Source: Entophlyctis helioformis
Taxonomy: Eukaryota; Chytridiomycota; Chytridiomycetes; Chytridiales; Chytriomycetaceae
Length of the DNA: 64,000 nt
NCBI GenBank assembly: GCA_025526915.1
Contig: JAHLKH010000122.1
Coordinates: 1-64,000 of the forward strand
Direction of reading: 5' to 3'
Part shown: one piece after another, positions 49,148-60,600 of the stretch
Numbering within the stretch: the first letter of the stretch is position 1
Layout of the letters: each line of letters begins with the position of its first letter
The notes under the pieces: model-generated
Database searches by the model: none
What the model was told of the DNA's origin: nothing
Seen by the model: only the letters and a program-made list of their open reading frames with translations
Translations under genes and position numbers: made by a program

Positions 49148-49539
49148 GCGTCTCGCTGAATGACTTGTAATCGAGGCTGCCCCTTTCCCCAGTCTCTCTC
49201 TTTCTCTGTCATCTTGTCTTGACCCTCTTCACCCCCTCCCTCCCTCCCTCCCTCCCGTCTCCCCTCTTCCCTTTTTCTCTTTGTTGTGGTTTCCCTTTTC
49301 AGCAACCCCAGAAAGCAATACACACAAGTCCCACAAGTCCATGAATGCCCTTGATGCGCCAGTTTATTCTACTCTGTGGGATGGCTCGCCCTCTGGCGCG
49401 AGCTGCTCCATGCAGCGTCAGCCAGCGTGGTCCGATCCAGGCTTGATGCTTGGAGCTGCACACTCTTTTTCCACAGCCCGCTGGTCCCGCCCGACGGTCC
49501 ACTCGCCCACTCGTCCACCTGCCCACTCGCCCTCCGCAT
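49148..49539. other. Convergent 3' region between SEC61A and DNAL4
   Basis: These 392 bp separate two stop codons facing each other. The left part is pyrimidine-rich, with a CCCT microsatellite at about 49233-49256. I see no gene; it should contain both polyadenylation regions. Confidence 0.6.
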
Positions 49540-50214
49540 TCACGACGCCTTCCAGACCAAGATGCCGACCGCGCCGCCAAAGTACATGTGCAGCAGGTTT
49601 CGCATCTCGTGCGTGATTTCAAAGCCAAAGCCCTCGCCCACCACCACGTGCCACGAGCTGCCGCACCGCTTGTCCATCTGCTCCTTGATGGTCTTGGATG
49701 CCGCCTGCGTTCGCCCATCGCCCATCGCCGTGCCACAATGAGGCGGCGAGTGTGACCGCGTGCGCGTTGTGTCGTCAGCAAGCAGATTAGAGTGACTAGC
49801 AGATAGAGAACAGCACGCACCTCGTAGTTTCCTGGGTGCCGTTCGACGGCAGTGACCACCATGTCCACCGCCTCGACACGCAGCTCGTCCACCATGTCGC
49901 AAAACTAGTCAAGCCAAGCATACAAGCATGCAAGCATGTAAGCATGTAAGCAAGTGTCACAACGCTCGCAAGTTGTCGTTGTTGTTGTTGGTGGCAATCG
50001 GCCGATACATGGTGTTGTGGATGGCCAGACGTGACTTGACGTGACTCGACACGACACGAGGCGACACGAGACGTACCTTGACAAGGGCGTAGTTGAACTG
50101 TCTGCGCTGGTCTTTTTCGTCCGACTTGTCTGCGGCCGCTGCGGCGGGTGCTGCGCCTGCGTCGGCCGTCTTGGCTGCAGCAGCCAGGTTCGATGTGCTG
50201 CCCGAGTCGGCCAT
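49540..50214 (-). CDS. DNAL4: Dynein light chain 4 (axonemal, DNAL4 type)
   Basis: Dynein light chains of this LC8-related type are parts of axonemal dynein arms. Three exons close in phase: 50214-50077, 49904-49821 and 49704-49540, giving 128 residues. The first 46 are an Ala/Asp-rich leader (ADSGSTSNLAAAAKTADAG). The conserved domain then matches animal DNAL4 closely: FCDMVDELRVEAVDMVVTAV, KTIKEQMDKRCGSSWHVVVG, EGFGFEITHEMRNLLHMYFG and the end GILVWKAS. The family is about 105 residues, so the leader is the extra part. Its presence suggests that the organism builds a motile flagellum at some stage. It is divergent from eIF3m, 66 bp between start codons. Confidence 0.93.
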
Positions 50215-50280
50215 GTGCGGTTGTTTTCGAGGTCGTGTTCAAGCCGGCCACTTTTTTTATTCCTTTATTTCCAAAACGCC

Positions 50281-52428
50281 ATGGTCGCTGCCAGACAGTT
50301 GGTGCTCTTCTCGCCCGCTCAGGTGCGTTTGCAGTGACGAGCAGAGCAGTGAAGAGCAGTGAAGAGCAGAGCGCTGCCGGGCCGTCTGCCTTCCGCTTGG
50401 CTCTGCTTGTCCACTCGCCCGCTAGCCTACGGGCTACGGCAGTGAACAAACGGCGCTGACCTCCACAAACCACCACCGACAGACGCTTGAAGTTGCCAAG
50501 CTGATCGCCCAGGTCAAGGACGACTCGTCGGTGCTCGAGACGGCGGAAGCCCTCGTCGAGCAGGGCAACTCGGCCGACCTGGCTGCGCTCTTTGCCGCCG
50601 AGTCTGCCGCGCTCCTCTCGCTGCCCGAAAAGGGTGAGTTGCCGGCTCGGGCTGTCGCTGTCGCTGTCACTGTCGCCTGCATCCTGCGTCACATTGGCGT
50701 GTGGACTGCGGATGGGACTGGTCCACTGACGGATGCATGCACGGATGCACGGATGCACGGATGCACGGATGCGCCTGCATCGGACAGACCTCGAGAGCAT
50801 CTTCAACCTCGTCATTGGCCTGGTGCGCGCGGTACCTGCCGAGTCGCTGCCGACGGTCGTGCAGAGCATCACGGACGCCTTTGTGGCGGGCGGATCTGAC
50901 CATGTCATCGCCAAGCTCAGAATGTATGTTGTCTGCGAGCCACGCTGCTCCGCTGTGCTGGATCTGCTCGACCCGTGCCTGGACTGCGTGACGCTCGGCT
51001 GGGCCGCTGAATATTGACACTCGGCTGCTGTTTGTTTCCGTCTCGTCCTGTGTCGTCTTTGTCCTGTGCCGTCCCCGTATGGTGCACCGTCGCACTCTCT
51101 CTGTCTCTCTCAACTTTCCAGTCTCTCGACTCTGTACAACTCGATCGATACGTACGACCATGCCCGCTTCACTGTCTACACGACCATTGTCAAGGTTGCT
51201 GCTGCCGGTGGCCAGGTTGAGACGATCGCGTCGACGCTTCCCCAGCTCGAGTCCTGGACCGCCGAGTGGGGCCTGTCTGTGGCCGAGCGCCGCGCGCTGT
51301 TCCTGCTCGTGAGCCAAGAACTTGCCAAGGCACCTGCATAGTACGTCATGGTCGCCCGTGGCGTCGAGTGTGGCACGGTGACGACGAATTCACTCACCTG
51401 CTGCCGATCCCATCTGTTTCCCTTTTTGGCTCTGGACAGTCTCCTGACCTCGCACGAGTTCCTTCTCAAGCACCTCAACACATACCAGGGCCTGTCCAAG
51501 GAGGCCGGCGCAGAGGGCGTCAAGAAGCACGCGACCAAGGCGCTGGTGCAGGCCATCTCGATCCCCGAGGTGCTCGTGTTTGACGATGTGCTCCGTCTGA
51601 CGGCCGTGCAGGCGCTTGGCGCCAACAAGCTCGTCGATCTGGCCAAGATCTTCCTGGACCAGTCGCTTGCCCAGTACAAGGCATTTGTCGCCAAGAACCC
51701 CAAGTTTGTCAAGGAGCAGGGTCGGTAGTGTTTTCTTTTTCTTTCTTTCTCTTGTCGACGCCGGCTAACTGGCGAGACTGCCTTCCACGCTGTCTCTGTG
51801 TGTGTGCACAGGGCTGTCCGAGGAGAGCAATGTCCGCAAGATGCGCATTCTCACGTTTGCGTCGCTTGCTGCTCAGCACATCCAGAGCGAGATCCCGTAC
51901 GACGCGATTGCGTCTGCCCTGAGCATTTCCGAGGACGAGGTGGAGATCTGGGCCATTGATGGTGAGTGGCGTGCGGCGGCTGGGATGTCTGAGATGCACG
52001 ATGGTTTTATGGCTGGCTGGATGCGTAGCTGATGCGTGGTGCATGCTGGTGCACGCAGTCATCCGCACGGGCCTTGTGGACGCCAAGATCAACCAGCTCG
52101 AGCGCACTCTTGCCATTACGTAAGTGCCGCATCTGTCTGTCGGTGGCTGTCCGGCTGTTGGTTCTTGTTGATCGAGACGCTGACTACCAAGCTGCCAATG
52201 CACGCAAACCACGCAACGCTCAACCACGCAAACCCAACCGCCAACAGCCGCTCCACGCAGCGCGTGTTTGGCCAGGAGCAGTGGGAGCAGCTCCGCGAGC
52301 GCCTTGCTGGCTGGAGAAGCAGCGTCGCCGAGTGCGTGCGCGTGCTCGATGCCGCACGGCCGCTGCCCCTGCCGTTGCGCCTGCACCTGCGCCTGCGCAG
52401 TAAGCCGTCCCTTCCGCCGGCCCCGTAA
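50281..52428 (+). CDS. EIF3M: Translation initiation factor eIF3 subunit m (PCI domain)
   Basis: eIF3m is a PCI-domain subunit of the eIF3 complex that organises translation initiation on the 40S ribosome. Eight exons close in phase: 50281-50322, 50483-50633, 50788-50923, 51122-51340, 51440-51720, 51812-51961, 52059-52119 and 52248-52428, giving 406 residues (human 374). Matches include STLYNSIDTYDHARFTVYTT, LTSHEFLLKHLNTYQGLSKE, EVLVFDDVLRLTAVQAL, SNVRKMRILTFASLAAQHI and the winged-helix part IRTGLVDAKINQLERTLAIT. The C-terminus (FGQEQWEQLRERLAGWRSSV, then a Pro/Leu/Arg-rich end) is longer than usual. Intron 2 carries a GCTGTC run and an 8-bp ACGGATGC repeat. Confidence 0.95.
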
Positions 52429-52452
52429 CCCCCTCTCAGTAAAACCCTCTTC

Positions 52453-52504
52453 GTACACGCTCCTTGTACACGCTCTTTGTCCACGCTCCTTGTACACGCT
52501 CTTG
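52453..52504 (+). repeat. Four 13-bp tandem repeats in the eIF3m-CCT2 intergenic region
   Basis: The units are GTACACGCTCCTT, GTACACGCTCTTT, GTCCACGCTCCTT and GTACACGCTCTTG. They end 69 bp before the CCT2 start codon, so they sit where promoter elements or the transcription start would be. A regulatory role is inferred from position only. Confidence 0.9.
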
Positions 52505-52573
52505 TTGCCATTGCCGTAGCCATCCGTCCAACACTGCGCTCGTTCCGTTTTTGCGCTCGTTCAACCAACACAA

Positions 52574-55301
52574 ATGGTGCGTGCGGCCTGCCCAAGACGC
52601 TGCCTTGCACTGGCAGCCACTCGCCTGTCTCGCGCTGTCTCGCGCTGTCTCACGCTGTCTCACGCTGTCTCACGCCGTCTCACACTGAACATCCATCCAT
52701 GCATCCATGCACCACCACCACCACCTTGGCAACCACCACCTTGGCAACCACCACCTTGGCAACCACTACCACCTCCAGTCCGGCCTGTCGCCCGTCCAGA
52801 TCTTCCAAGAGAATGCCACCGAGGAGCGTGCGGAGAACGCCCGTCTGGTGCGTGTCTCTCGCTGTCTGTCGCTGTCTCATGCTGTCTCACGCTGCCTCGC
52901 CTGCCGCCTTGCCCCGTCTTGCCTGCCTGCCTGCCTGCCTGCCCTGTACGCCACGGCACGGCACGTCTGCATATGTCTGGACTGACGCCCGCTCACTGCA
53001 AATCACGGCGCACACCCTGGCTTCCGCCCGCCGTCTGCCGCCGTCTGATCCCGAACGCCGCTCGGCACTGGCTTGCTCGCCTCCTGGCCTTGCCTGGCCT
53101 GGCCTGCTCGCTGTCTGTGCGCCTCGGCACCACACCTGGACCCACCACTGCTCTGCACGACGTCCATCTAGTCTGCCTTGTCGGCGCCATTGCCGTCGGC
53201 GACCTCGTCAAGAGCACGCTCGGCCCCAAGGGCATGGTGCGTTTGCCCTGTCCGTCCGTCCATCCATCTGTCCACCAAGCACGCCTGTTGTGCTGGGTCT
53301 GCGGCTGTCGAGACTCAGCACAGACCTGCTGGATCTGCTCGTCCTGCACATCTGGAAGTCTGGCTCGCTCACATCCCTGCTGCTCCTTGGCCTCGACAGG
53401 ACAAGATCCTCCAGTCCGTGAGCGACGCCAAGAACGTCATGGTCACCAACGACGGTGCAACCATCCTCAAGTCCATTGCTCTCGACAATGCTGCCGCCAA
53501 GGTCCTCGTCAGTACGTGCCGCCTGCTGGACAGAGGGGCATTGGAGCCACGGCCACACTGCTGACCCCCGCGACAACAGACATCTCCAAGGTGCAGGACG
53601 ATGAGGTCGGCGACGGTACCACCTCGGTCTGCGTGCTCGCCGCCGAGCTGCTGCGTGAGGGCGAGAAGCTCGTCAACCAGAAGATCCACCCGCAGATCAT
53701 CATTGACGGCTACCGCATTGCCTCGGCCACGGCCTACAAGGCCCTCGAGGCGTCGGCCAAGAACAACAGCACCAACAAGGACCTCTTCAGAGAGGATCTG
53801 ATCAACATTGCCAAGACCACGCTCTCATCAAAGGTCCTCTCGCAGGACAAGGAGTACTTTGCCAAGCTTGCCGTTGACGCTGTGCTTCGGTTGAAGGTCC
53901 GTACCCTGCCGACCGCTCCTGTTGCTGCTTGCAAGCACGCGGGCTGTGCCGTGCGGCTCGATGGCTGACCCTGCTGGACCGCGTCGTTTTGGTGCGGTTT
54001 ATAGGGAAGCACCAACCTGGACCACATCCAGATCATCAAGAAGCCCGGCGGCAGACTCATGGACTCGTACCTTGACGAGGGTATGCATCCAATCCCTGCA
54101 CGCCATGGACTCTGTGCATCAGGCGGCTGACTGCTCCTGCCGCATGGAATGGCTGCAACCTGCAGGCTTCATTCTCGACAAGAAGATTGGTGTGAACCAG
54201 CCCAAGCGCATTGAAAACGCCAAGATCCTCATTGCCAACACCCCCATGGACACGGACAAGATCAAGATCTTTGGTGCCCGTGTCCGTGTGGACGCCACTG
54301 GAAAGCTTGCCGAGCTTGAGCGTGCTGAGCGTGTATGTGCCATGTCCCTTGTTCGCACTGAGGTCGCACCGTGGATTCCCCTCTAACGCCTGTCTCTCTG
54401 TCTGTCTCTCTGTCTTCGTTGGATCTGCAGGAGAAGATGAAGGCCAAGGTGGACAAGATCAAGGCGCACGGCATCAACTGCTTCGTCAACCGCCAGCTCA
54501 TCTACAACTGGCCCGAGCAGCTCTTTGCCGACTCTGAGATTGCTGCCATTGAGCACGCCGACTTTGACGGCATCGAGCGTCTCGCTCTCGTCACGGGCGG
54601 TGAGATCGCGTCGACCTTTGACCACCCCGAGCTCGTCCGCCTCGGCCACTGCGATCTCATTGAGGAGATCATCATTGGTGAGGACAGACTCATCAAGTTC
54701 TCTGGTGTCGCTGCCGGCGAGGCCTGCACGGTCGTCCTCCGTGGTGCCACTGGCCAGCTCCTCGACGAGGCCGAGCGCTCGCTCCACGACGCGCTTTGCG
54801 TCCTTTCGCAGACCATCCAGGAGCCCCGCACTGTTCTTGGCGGCGGCTGCTCGGAGATGCTCATGGCCAAGGCCGTCGAGGAGGTTGCGGTTACCACGCC
54901 CGGCAAGCAGGCCATCGCCATCGAGTCGTTTGCCCGTGCACTCCGTCAGCTCCCCATGATCCTCGCCGACAATGCCGGTTACGACAGTGCTGATCTGGTT
55001 TCCAAGCTCCGTGCTGCACACGCCAGCGGCAAGTCGACCTCGGGTCTTGGTGAGTCGTGTTGGTTGGCATCGCTGGCGGTGCAGTGTCCATCCGTGTGCG
55101 CGAGCCCTGCGGCTAACAGCGCCAACCTTTTGCACGGCAGACATGTACAACGGTGAGGTGGCCGACGTCCGCGAGCTGGGCATCACCGAGTCGTACAAGC
55201 TCAAGCGCCAGGTGCTGCTGTCTGCCTCGGAGGCAGCAGAGATGATTCTGCGTGTCGACGACATTATCCGTTGCGCTCCCCGCCAGCGCAACAGAGAGTA
55301 G
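52574..55301 (+). CDS. CCT2: TCP-1/CCT chaperonin subunit beta
   Basis: CCT2 is one of eight subunits of the cytosolic chaperonin ring that folds actin, tubulin and other proteins. Nine exons give about 530 residues (human 535): 52574-52576, 52779-52851, 53172-53236, 53400-53511, 53580-53896, 54005-54080, 54166-54332, 54431-55049 and 55141-55301. The whole first coding exon is the ATG. Signatures are [82 protein letters not shown] and [13 protein letters not shown]. The exon 2/3 junction is odd: the strong donor at 52848 gives the wrong phase, while a weaker one at 52852 keeps the frame and yields ARLVLCLVGAIA, one residue longer than the family. A 15-bp CCACCTTGGCAACCA repeat lies in intron 1. 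Confidence 0.95.
52625..52690 (+). repeat. Six 10-bp CTGTCTCRCG repeats in CCT2 intron 1
   Basis: The array reads CTGTCTCGCG twice, CTGTCTCACG two or three times, then CCGTCTCACA, with an exact 10-bp period. A similar four-copy array (GCTGTCTGTC, GCTGTCTCAT, GCTGTCTCAC, GCTGCCTCGC) opens intron 2 at 52861-52900. Confidence 0.92.
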
Positions 55302-56091
55302 ATCCGCGCTCGCTCGCTCTCCCCTCTCCTTTGCGCTAATCTGATGATGGTGGTGGTGGTGGTGGTGGTTGCGGCGGCGATGATGATGGTCCTGGTGTGG
55401 TGGTGTCGTCGCTGGTGCACGGCTGTGGTTTCTCACAATGAAGCATATCGCTCCTTGAGCCTGCTGCGTGGTGGACTGTTTGCCCGCATCCGTCGTTCAT
55501 CCGTCTTGCGGTGGCCTTATCCGCCGGCACCGTTCGCAACCCCCTCTTGGACTCGACGCCGTCTGTGCGTCAACAGCCAGCACCGTCCTATCGGAGCCTA
55601 CCGACGAAACGCGTCAACGGGTCGCCGCAACCCCAGCAACCCTGCTTGGCCACGCGTCAAAGGGGCGAGAAACGGGTTGGACCCAGCTGCGCAATATTCT
55701 TCCGCTCATTCTGCCCATCGGCGCAGTCCAGCGGGCTCTTCGCCAGCATTGTCGGCGCATCTTGGCGCACGTCCACCTTCAGCAAATGGCGCAGTCAACG
55801 AGACCGCGGCGCTCATCTGACACGCATCCGCGGCACTTCCCTTTGGCACTTCCACAGCACATGATGTGTCTGAGAGAGCGCGACTTGCAGCTGACCCTTG
55901 GATGACGACGCCGACTGGAATGCTCCACGTGTTGCCGACCCGCGCCAGCGTGGGCTCGAGTGGCAGCAACGCTCATCCCGTCGTTTGCATTGGCCGTCAT
56001 CGCCATCGGCACGATAGACAGACAGACGGGCAGACCGCCAACAACGCCAACGGCGACAACAGCGCCAACGGCAACACCGACAGCCCGCCAC
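55302..56091. other. Intergenic region between CCT2 and the carboxypeptidase gene
   Basis: This 790-bp stretch holds a GGT run at about 55346-55367 and an AACGGC/CAACAGCGCC-rich patch at 56038-56078. Open frames are present (for example plus 55468-55905) but have no recognisable domain, no intron structure and a shadow-like composition, so I do not call a gene. Confidence 0.55.
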
Positions 56092-56099
56092 TATAAAAG
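56092..56099 (+). promoter_or_regulatory. TATA box of the carboxypeptidase gene
   Basis: TATAAAAG lies 81 bp upstream of the ATG at 56181, in GC-rich surroundings. It is the only convincing TATA box I saw in the window. It fits a regulated, secreted-enzyme gene rather than the housekeeping genes around it. Confidence 0.7.
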
Positions 56100-56180
56100 C
56101 CGGCCCCGCTCCCCGCTGTCCATGCTCACCACCAGCAGCGATCCCTCCCTCCTTCCCACTACAAGCCGAGCGAGTCCAAG

Positions 56181-57577
56181 ATGCACTTTGCTGCCCTGTT
56201 CACCACCGCCATCGCGGCTCTTGCCCAGTTTGCTGCTGCGGCTCCCACCGGCGCTGCTGCGCCCGTCTCGTACCGCAACCACAAGCACGTGCGCTTCACG
56301 GTCGAGACGGCTGAGCAGGCCGAGCTCCTCTCTGCCCTCGCTCGCGTATGTTTCCCTCGTTGCCATTGCTCGGTGGTGGTGCACAGATCTGACTCGCCAA
56401 TGCCGCCCTCTTCTGCAAACCCCATCCACAGTCCGAAAGGGTCGATGTCGATGCCTGGACCGACATCTTCCCTGGCGCCAAGGCTGACCTGCGCATCTCC
56501 CCAACGGCCATGTCGACCCTCAAGACCGTCTTCTCGCGCATCAAGTACGAGATCCTCAGCGACGATATCCAGGCTGGCATCGACGCCGAGCGTGCCGAGT
56601 CCGAGGCCCAGGCCAAGGCGATCCAGCGTGCATCGGCCGGCCGATCAGGCTTCTCGGCGGCGGCGGCGCGTCTCGCTCCTCTGCCTGCCGCCCAGCTGTT
56701 TGCCGCCTACCAGGACCACTCGACCCTCGTCGACTTTATCGGCTCGCTCCCAGGCTACCGCAGGATCTCTATCGGCAAGACGTACGAGCAGCGCGACATC
56801 ACGGGCTTCGTCATTGGCAACGGCACCCGCAACATTGTATTCCACGGCGGCATCCACGCCCGCGAGTGGATCTCGCCCGCCGTCACCACGTACATTGCCA
56901 ACTTCCTCGCCAGCAGCGACGCCGACGCCGTTGCCCTCCGCCGCAACTTTACGTTTACCGTGATCCCCGTGCTCAACGTCGACGGCTACGCCTACACGCG
57001 CTCCAACGACCGTCTCTGGCGCAAGAACCGCCAGCCCAACAACGGCAGCCGCTGCATCGGCACCGACCCCAACCGCAACTTTGCGTACAAGTGGGGCGGC
57101 GAAGGCGCATCGACCAACCCCTGCGACGAGACGTACCGCGGCCCGGCCGCCCTCACGGCCCCCGAGTCCATCGCCATCACCAACTACATCAAGGCCACGC
57201 CCAACGTCATCTCGTACATTGACTTTCACTCGTACTCGCAGCTGTGGATGTTCCCGTACGGCTACGCCTGCAACGTCAATGTGCCGCAGCCCGACTTTGA
57301 CGATCTCACTGCGGCCGGCAAGGCTGGCGTCAACGCCGTCAAGGCCGTCAACGGCATCGTCTTCACCGACGGCCCCAGCTGCAAGACCATTTACGCCGCG
57401 TCCGGCTCGAGCAATGACCAGATGTACTCGCTCGGCGTCAAGTACTCGTACGTGATCGAGCTCCGTGATACCGGCCGCAACGGCTTCACCCTCCCCGCGA
57501 GCCAGATTGTGCCATCAGGCCAGGAGATGGTCAAGGGTGTCACGGCCATGTGGAAGTTTATTGCCAACAAGGCCTGA
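56181..57577 (+). CDS. Secreted M14A metallocarboxypeptidase (carboxypeptidase A family) zymogen
   Basis: This zinc exopeptidase removes C-terminal residues from extracellular peptides. Exons 56181-56345 and 56432-57577 give 436 residues. A signal peptide (MHFAALFTTAIAALAQFAAA) leads to a propeptide of about 100 residues (HVRFTVETAEQAELLSALAR). The catalytic domain has the zinc ligands in HGGIHAREWISPA (His, Glu) and DFHSYSQ (His), substrate-binding DPNRNFAYKWGG, and the catalytic Glu in VIELRDTGRNGFTLP. The specificity-pocket position equivalent to residue 255 of bovine enzymes is Asn (GSSNDQMYSLG), where A-type enzymes have Ile and B-type have Asp, so substrate preference is unclear. A TATA box precedes the gene. 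It converges on NTO1 (105 bp between stops). Confidence 0.94.
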
Positions 57578-57682
57578 TTGTATCTCTCCCTCTCTCTCCC
57601 CACACACATGAACTACATGTAAAACCTGTACTCGAATGAACGCATAGCCAGTGTTTGTGTGCACACATTGTCGACTGGTGGT

Positions 57683-60600
57683 TTATTCCGTCAGGATACT
57701 CAGGTCAGGCTGCACATCCAGCACGCCGTGGTCCGTCATGGTGGCAGCAACATGGGCGGCCAGTCGACCCATGATCGGCACCGCAAACTTTCGCAGCCGC
57801 ACAGCCGTCTTGGCATAGATGGTCTCGGGCTTGTTGTACAGCAGGCAGTTGTCGACGATCAGGTCCAGATCGCGCTGGTATGTTGCACAGTTCGTGCAGG
57901 CATGGCGGAGTGCGGGGTAAGTTGAAAGCGATGAGCCAAGGCCGCATGACATGACATGAAATGGCACTTGCCTGGAAATCCTCAACGGTAAGGTACTGGA
58001 ACGACTCGAGCTTTTCTGACATGGTCGAAAAGTCCATGGGGTTCTTGATGTACTCGAGATAGTCGGGCACATGGACAGGATCGACTGGATACGCAAAGAT
58101 GCCCTGCTTGTCAAAGCTGTGATCTCGGCTTAGCGCCATGGACAGGCAGGGCACGACACGTCACGATGGACGACCGTGGCGCGTCACTGCACCTTTTCAG
58201 CTGCTGCAGGATCGAACGCAGGTACTCGAGCAGCGGGTTCGTGAGCTTCTCGACATACTCTTGCAGCGCGCGGTATATCTTTTCCTTTTCCTTTTCGCGC
58301 TTGCGCACCATCTCCACCAGGGTCCGGACACGTTCAAAGTCGCGACGAAGCACGCCAAGACGCTGTGCGATGCGATGCGATGCGATACGGCCCATAACGA
58401 GTAAGCACGTCTGCATCACTGAAGCCATCGTGCATGCACGCACTCACCTCGTACTTGCGGATTTTGTTCTCTTCGTCTTCCTTGTTGGCAAGGGTCGCCG
58501 CTGTCCAAGGCTGACATGCCATGACATAGCATGGTACGGCGATGGTAACAGATTGTCAGAGTCACGGCGTCAGCAACCAGTCTCTCTGCCAGCCTGGAAA
58601 AGAACATGTGTCTACCTCCAAATGAAGTCTCTTCAAGAGCGCTGCTCCTCGTCGGCTCTCGCGCTTCAGTGCCCAGTACCTGGCAATCTTGATGATCAGA
58701 TCCAGCTTCTTGCGCGGCTGATGCATGGCAGTCGTTTGAGAGACTTGGTAGAGAATGTAGTAAGGGATGACGGGTGCAGACAGCGAAAGAATCGGTGATG
58801 GCTGAGAAGGGGTTGCAGGTGCCGCCAGTGCCACGGCAGTCTGACGCGACGGTGCAGGTGCCCGACTGGAAGATGTGCTGGACAGGCCCTTTGCAGAGCT
58901 ACTCAAGGGCGTGGCCGGCGCTTGCACGGGTGAAGAATGCGCCGAGATTGTCTTGGCAGCGGCTGGCGGGGCAGCCGACAAACTGCCCAGATCGGGCATT
59001 TGCAGCACTGTGGACGCCAAGACATCCGTCTTTCCACTGTCGGATGCAGCGCGAGCTGCCGGCGTCTTGGGTGCTGCCATGCTGCCATCCATGGCGTCAT
59101 CCTCGCTCTCTTCTCCAACCCGCTTGCGTTTGCGCTGTGAGCCTGCAGAGCCAAGCAGCGGCTGCGACGACGAACTAGCCACAGTCACGGAAGATGGATC
59201 ATCATCCGAGTCTGCATGAACCGACGCTGCGGGTTTACGCTTACGCGGCTGGACAGGCAGCCGGATGCGAGACAACCCTTCCTGAGCAGCATGCAGGGTC
59301 GCGTCGATATCCACTGTTTCACGGTACTCCCGCTGGTGCCACGAACGCCGTGCGCTGTCAGAAAGGCACAATACAAAGAGCAAGTGAGCAGCGCGCCACT
59401 CACAGGCGTGTGCTTGTCGCAGAATGAGCGGAAACTGTTTGCGTCCGTGTTGTTCTGGCCGCGCATGCGCATGAACAGCTTGGCTTTGCGCGCACAAGAC
59501 GGATGAAACGCTGTAAAACACGACTTGTTGCTGCACTGGATGGGTGCTCCGTGCCGCTTCTTGCAAATGTAGCAAACCTGCCCATCGAGCCGCGGTCAGC
59601 CGCACGAGACACTATGCCTAAAACGGCTGTTGCGCTTTGCGTGCACATACCAGTCTCCAGCGGCTCCTCGGAATGTTCTCCACGCCTTCGATTGGCTCCA
59701 TGTACACCGTGTTGGCAATTTGGCATTCGGGGATCCACATGGCACAATGCAGATGCGCCCATCTGTTGGTCGACGTCTTCTTGAACGCGCCGCCCTCGAT
59801 CGGACAAAAGATACACGACTGGCACGAGCCACACGGTCAGCATAAACGCCAAGCACAGACAAAAGCAGGCATTGCTGTTGATAACGAACCACTGGAGTCT
59901 CGGGACTGAGCATGCACTTTCGGCATAGCCATTGCCCTTCTGGGATAAACGGAACGCCATAACAATCTGCAGGCAGGTTCAAGAAGCACGCGTTTGTTAG
60001 GAACGAGTCCAAGAGCCTTTTGTACAATCCGGTCATGTTGCCAACCAACCTTGATGGACTGCAAGGTTGCAGCCGTCACAAAACACGATCGCGTTGCTGT
60101 TTTCTGCCTCGCCGTCATCGCACACCGCACACGAGATATCTTCTGGGTACGGCGTCTCTTCTCGCCCAGCCTTGGGCAAGTCCTTGGTCTGCATGGCACG
60201 GTATGGCACGGCAAAGCAAAGGCGGGAGTCATTTTCAGTTGTGCTGTTCCGGAGCAGGTAGGGAGGTGGCCACGAGCAGGCAGACAGTTGGATTCGGAAT
60301 CGAGTGCGTACCAGATCAAACCACTCCTTTTCGATATGGTCCATGATCAGCTCAAACAGATCCTCGGAGCACTCGCGCTGTCCCTGTTTTCGGTGCTCCG
60401 CATTGACTGCCGCTAGCCAAGCCCTGTCTGTAGGATGGGTCAGGCCCACCAGCCAGCCGTTGGGTCAGATTGAGCAATGCTTGCTGCTACCCACGAATAC
60501 ACGGAGTGTATCGTCGCAGACACCGACCTTGTTCATCCATGTCATACTCGACACGCTCCGCCAGCTTGTCTTCTGACGGCTCAAGGTAGCGTGCATAGGG

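Noticed and set aside
55468..55905. 145-codon plus-strand frame in the CCT2-carboxypeptidase gap
   Set aside because: No recognisable domain, no splice signals, and overlapping frames of similar length on both strands.
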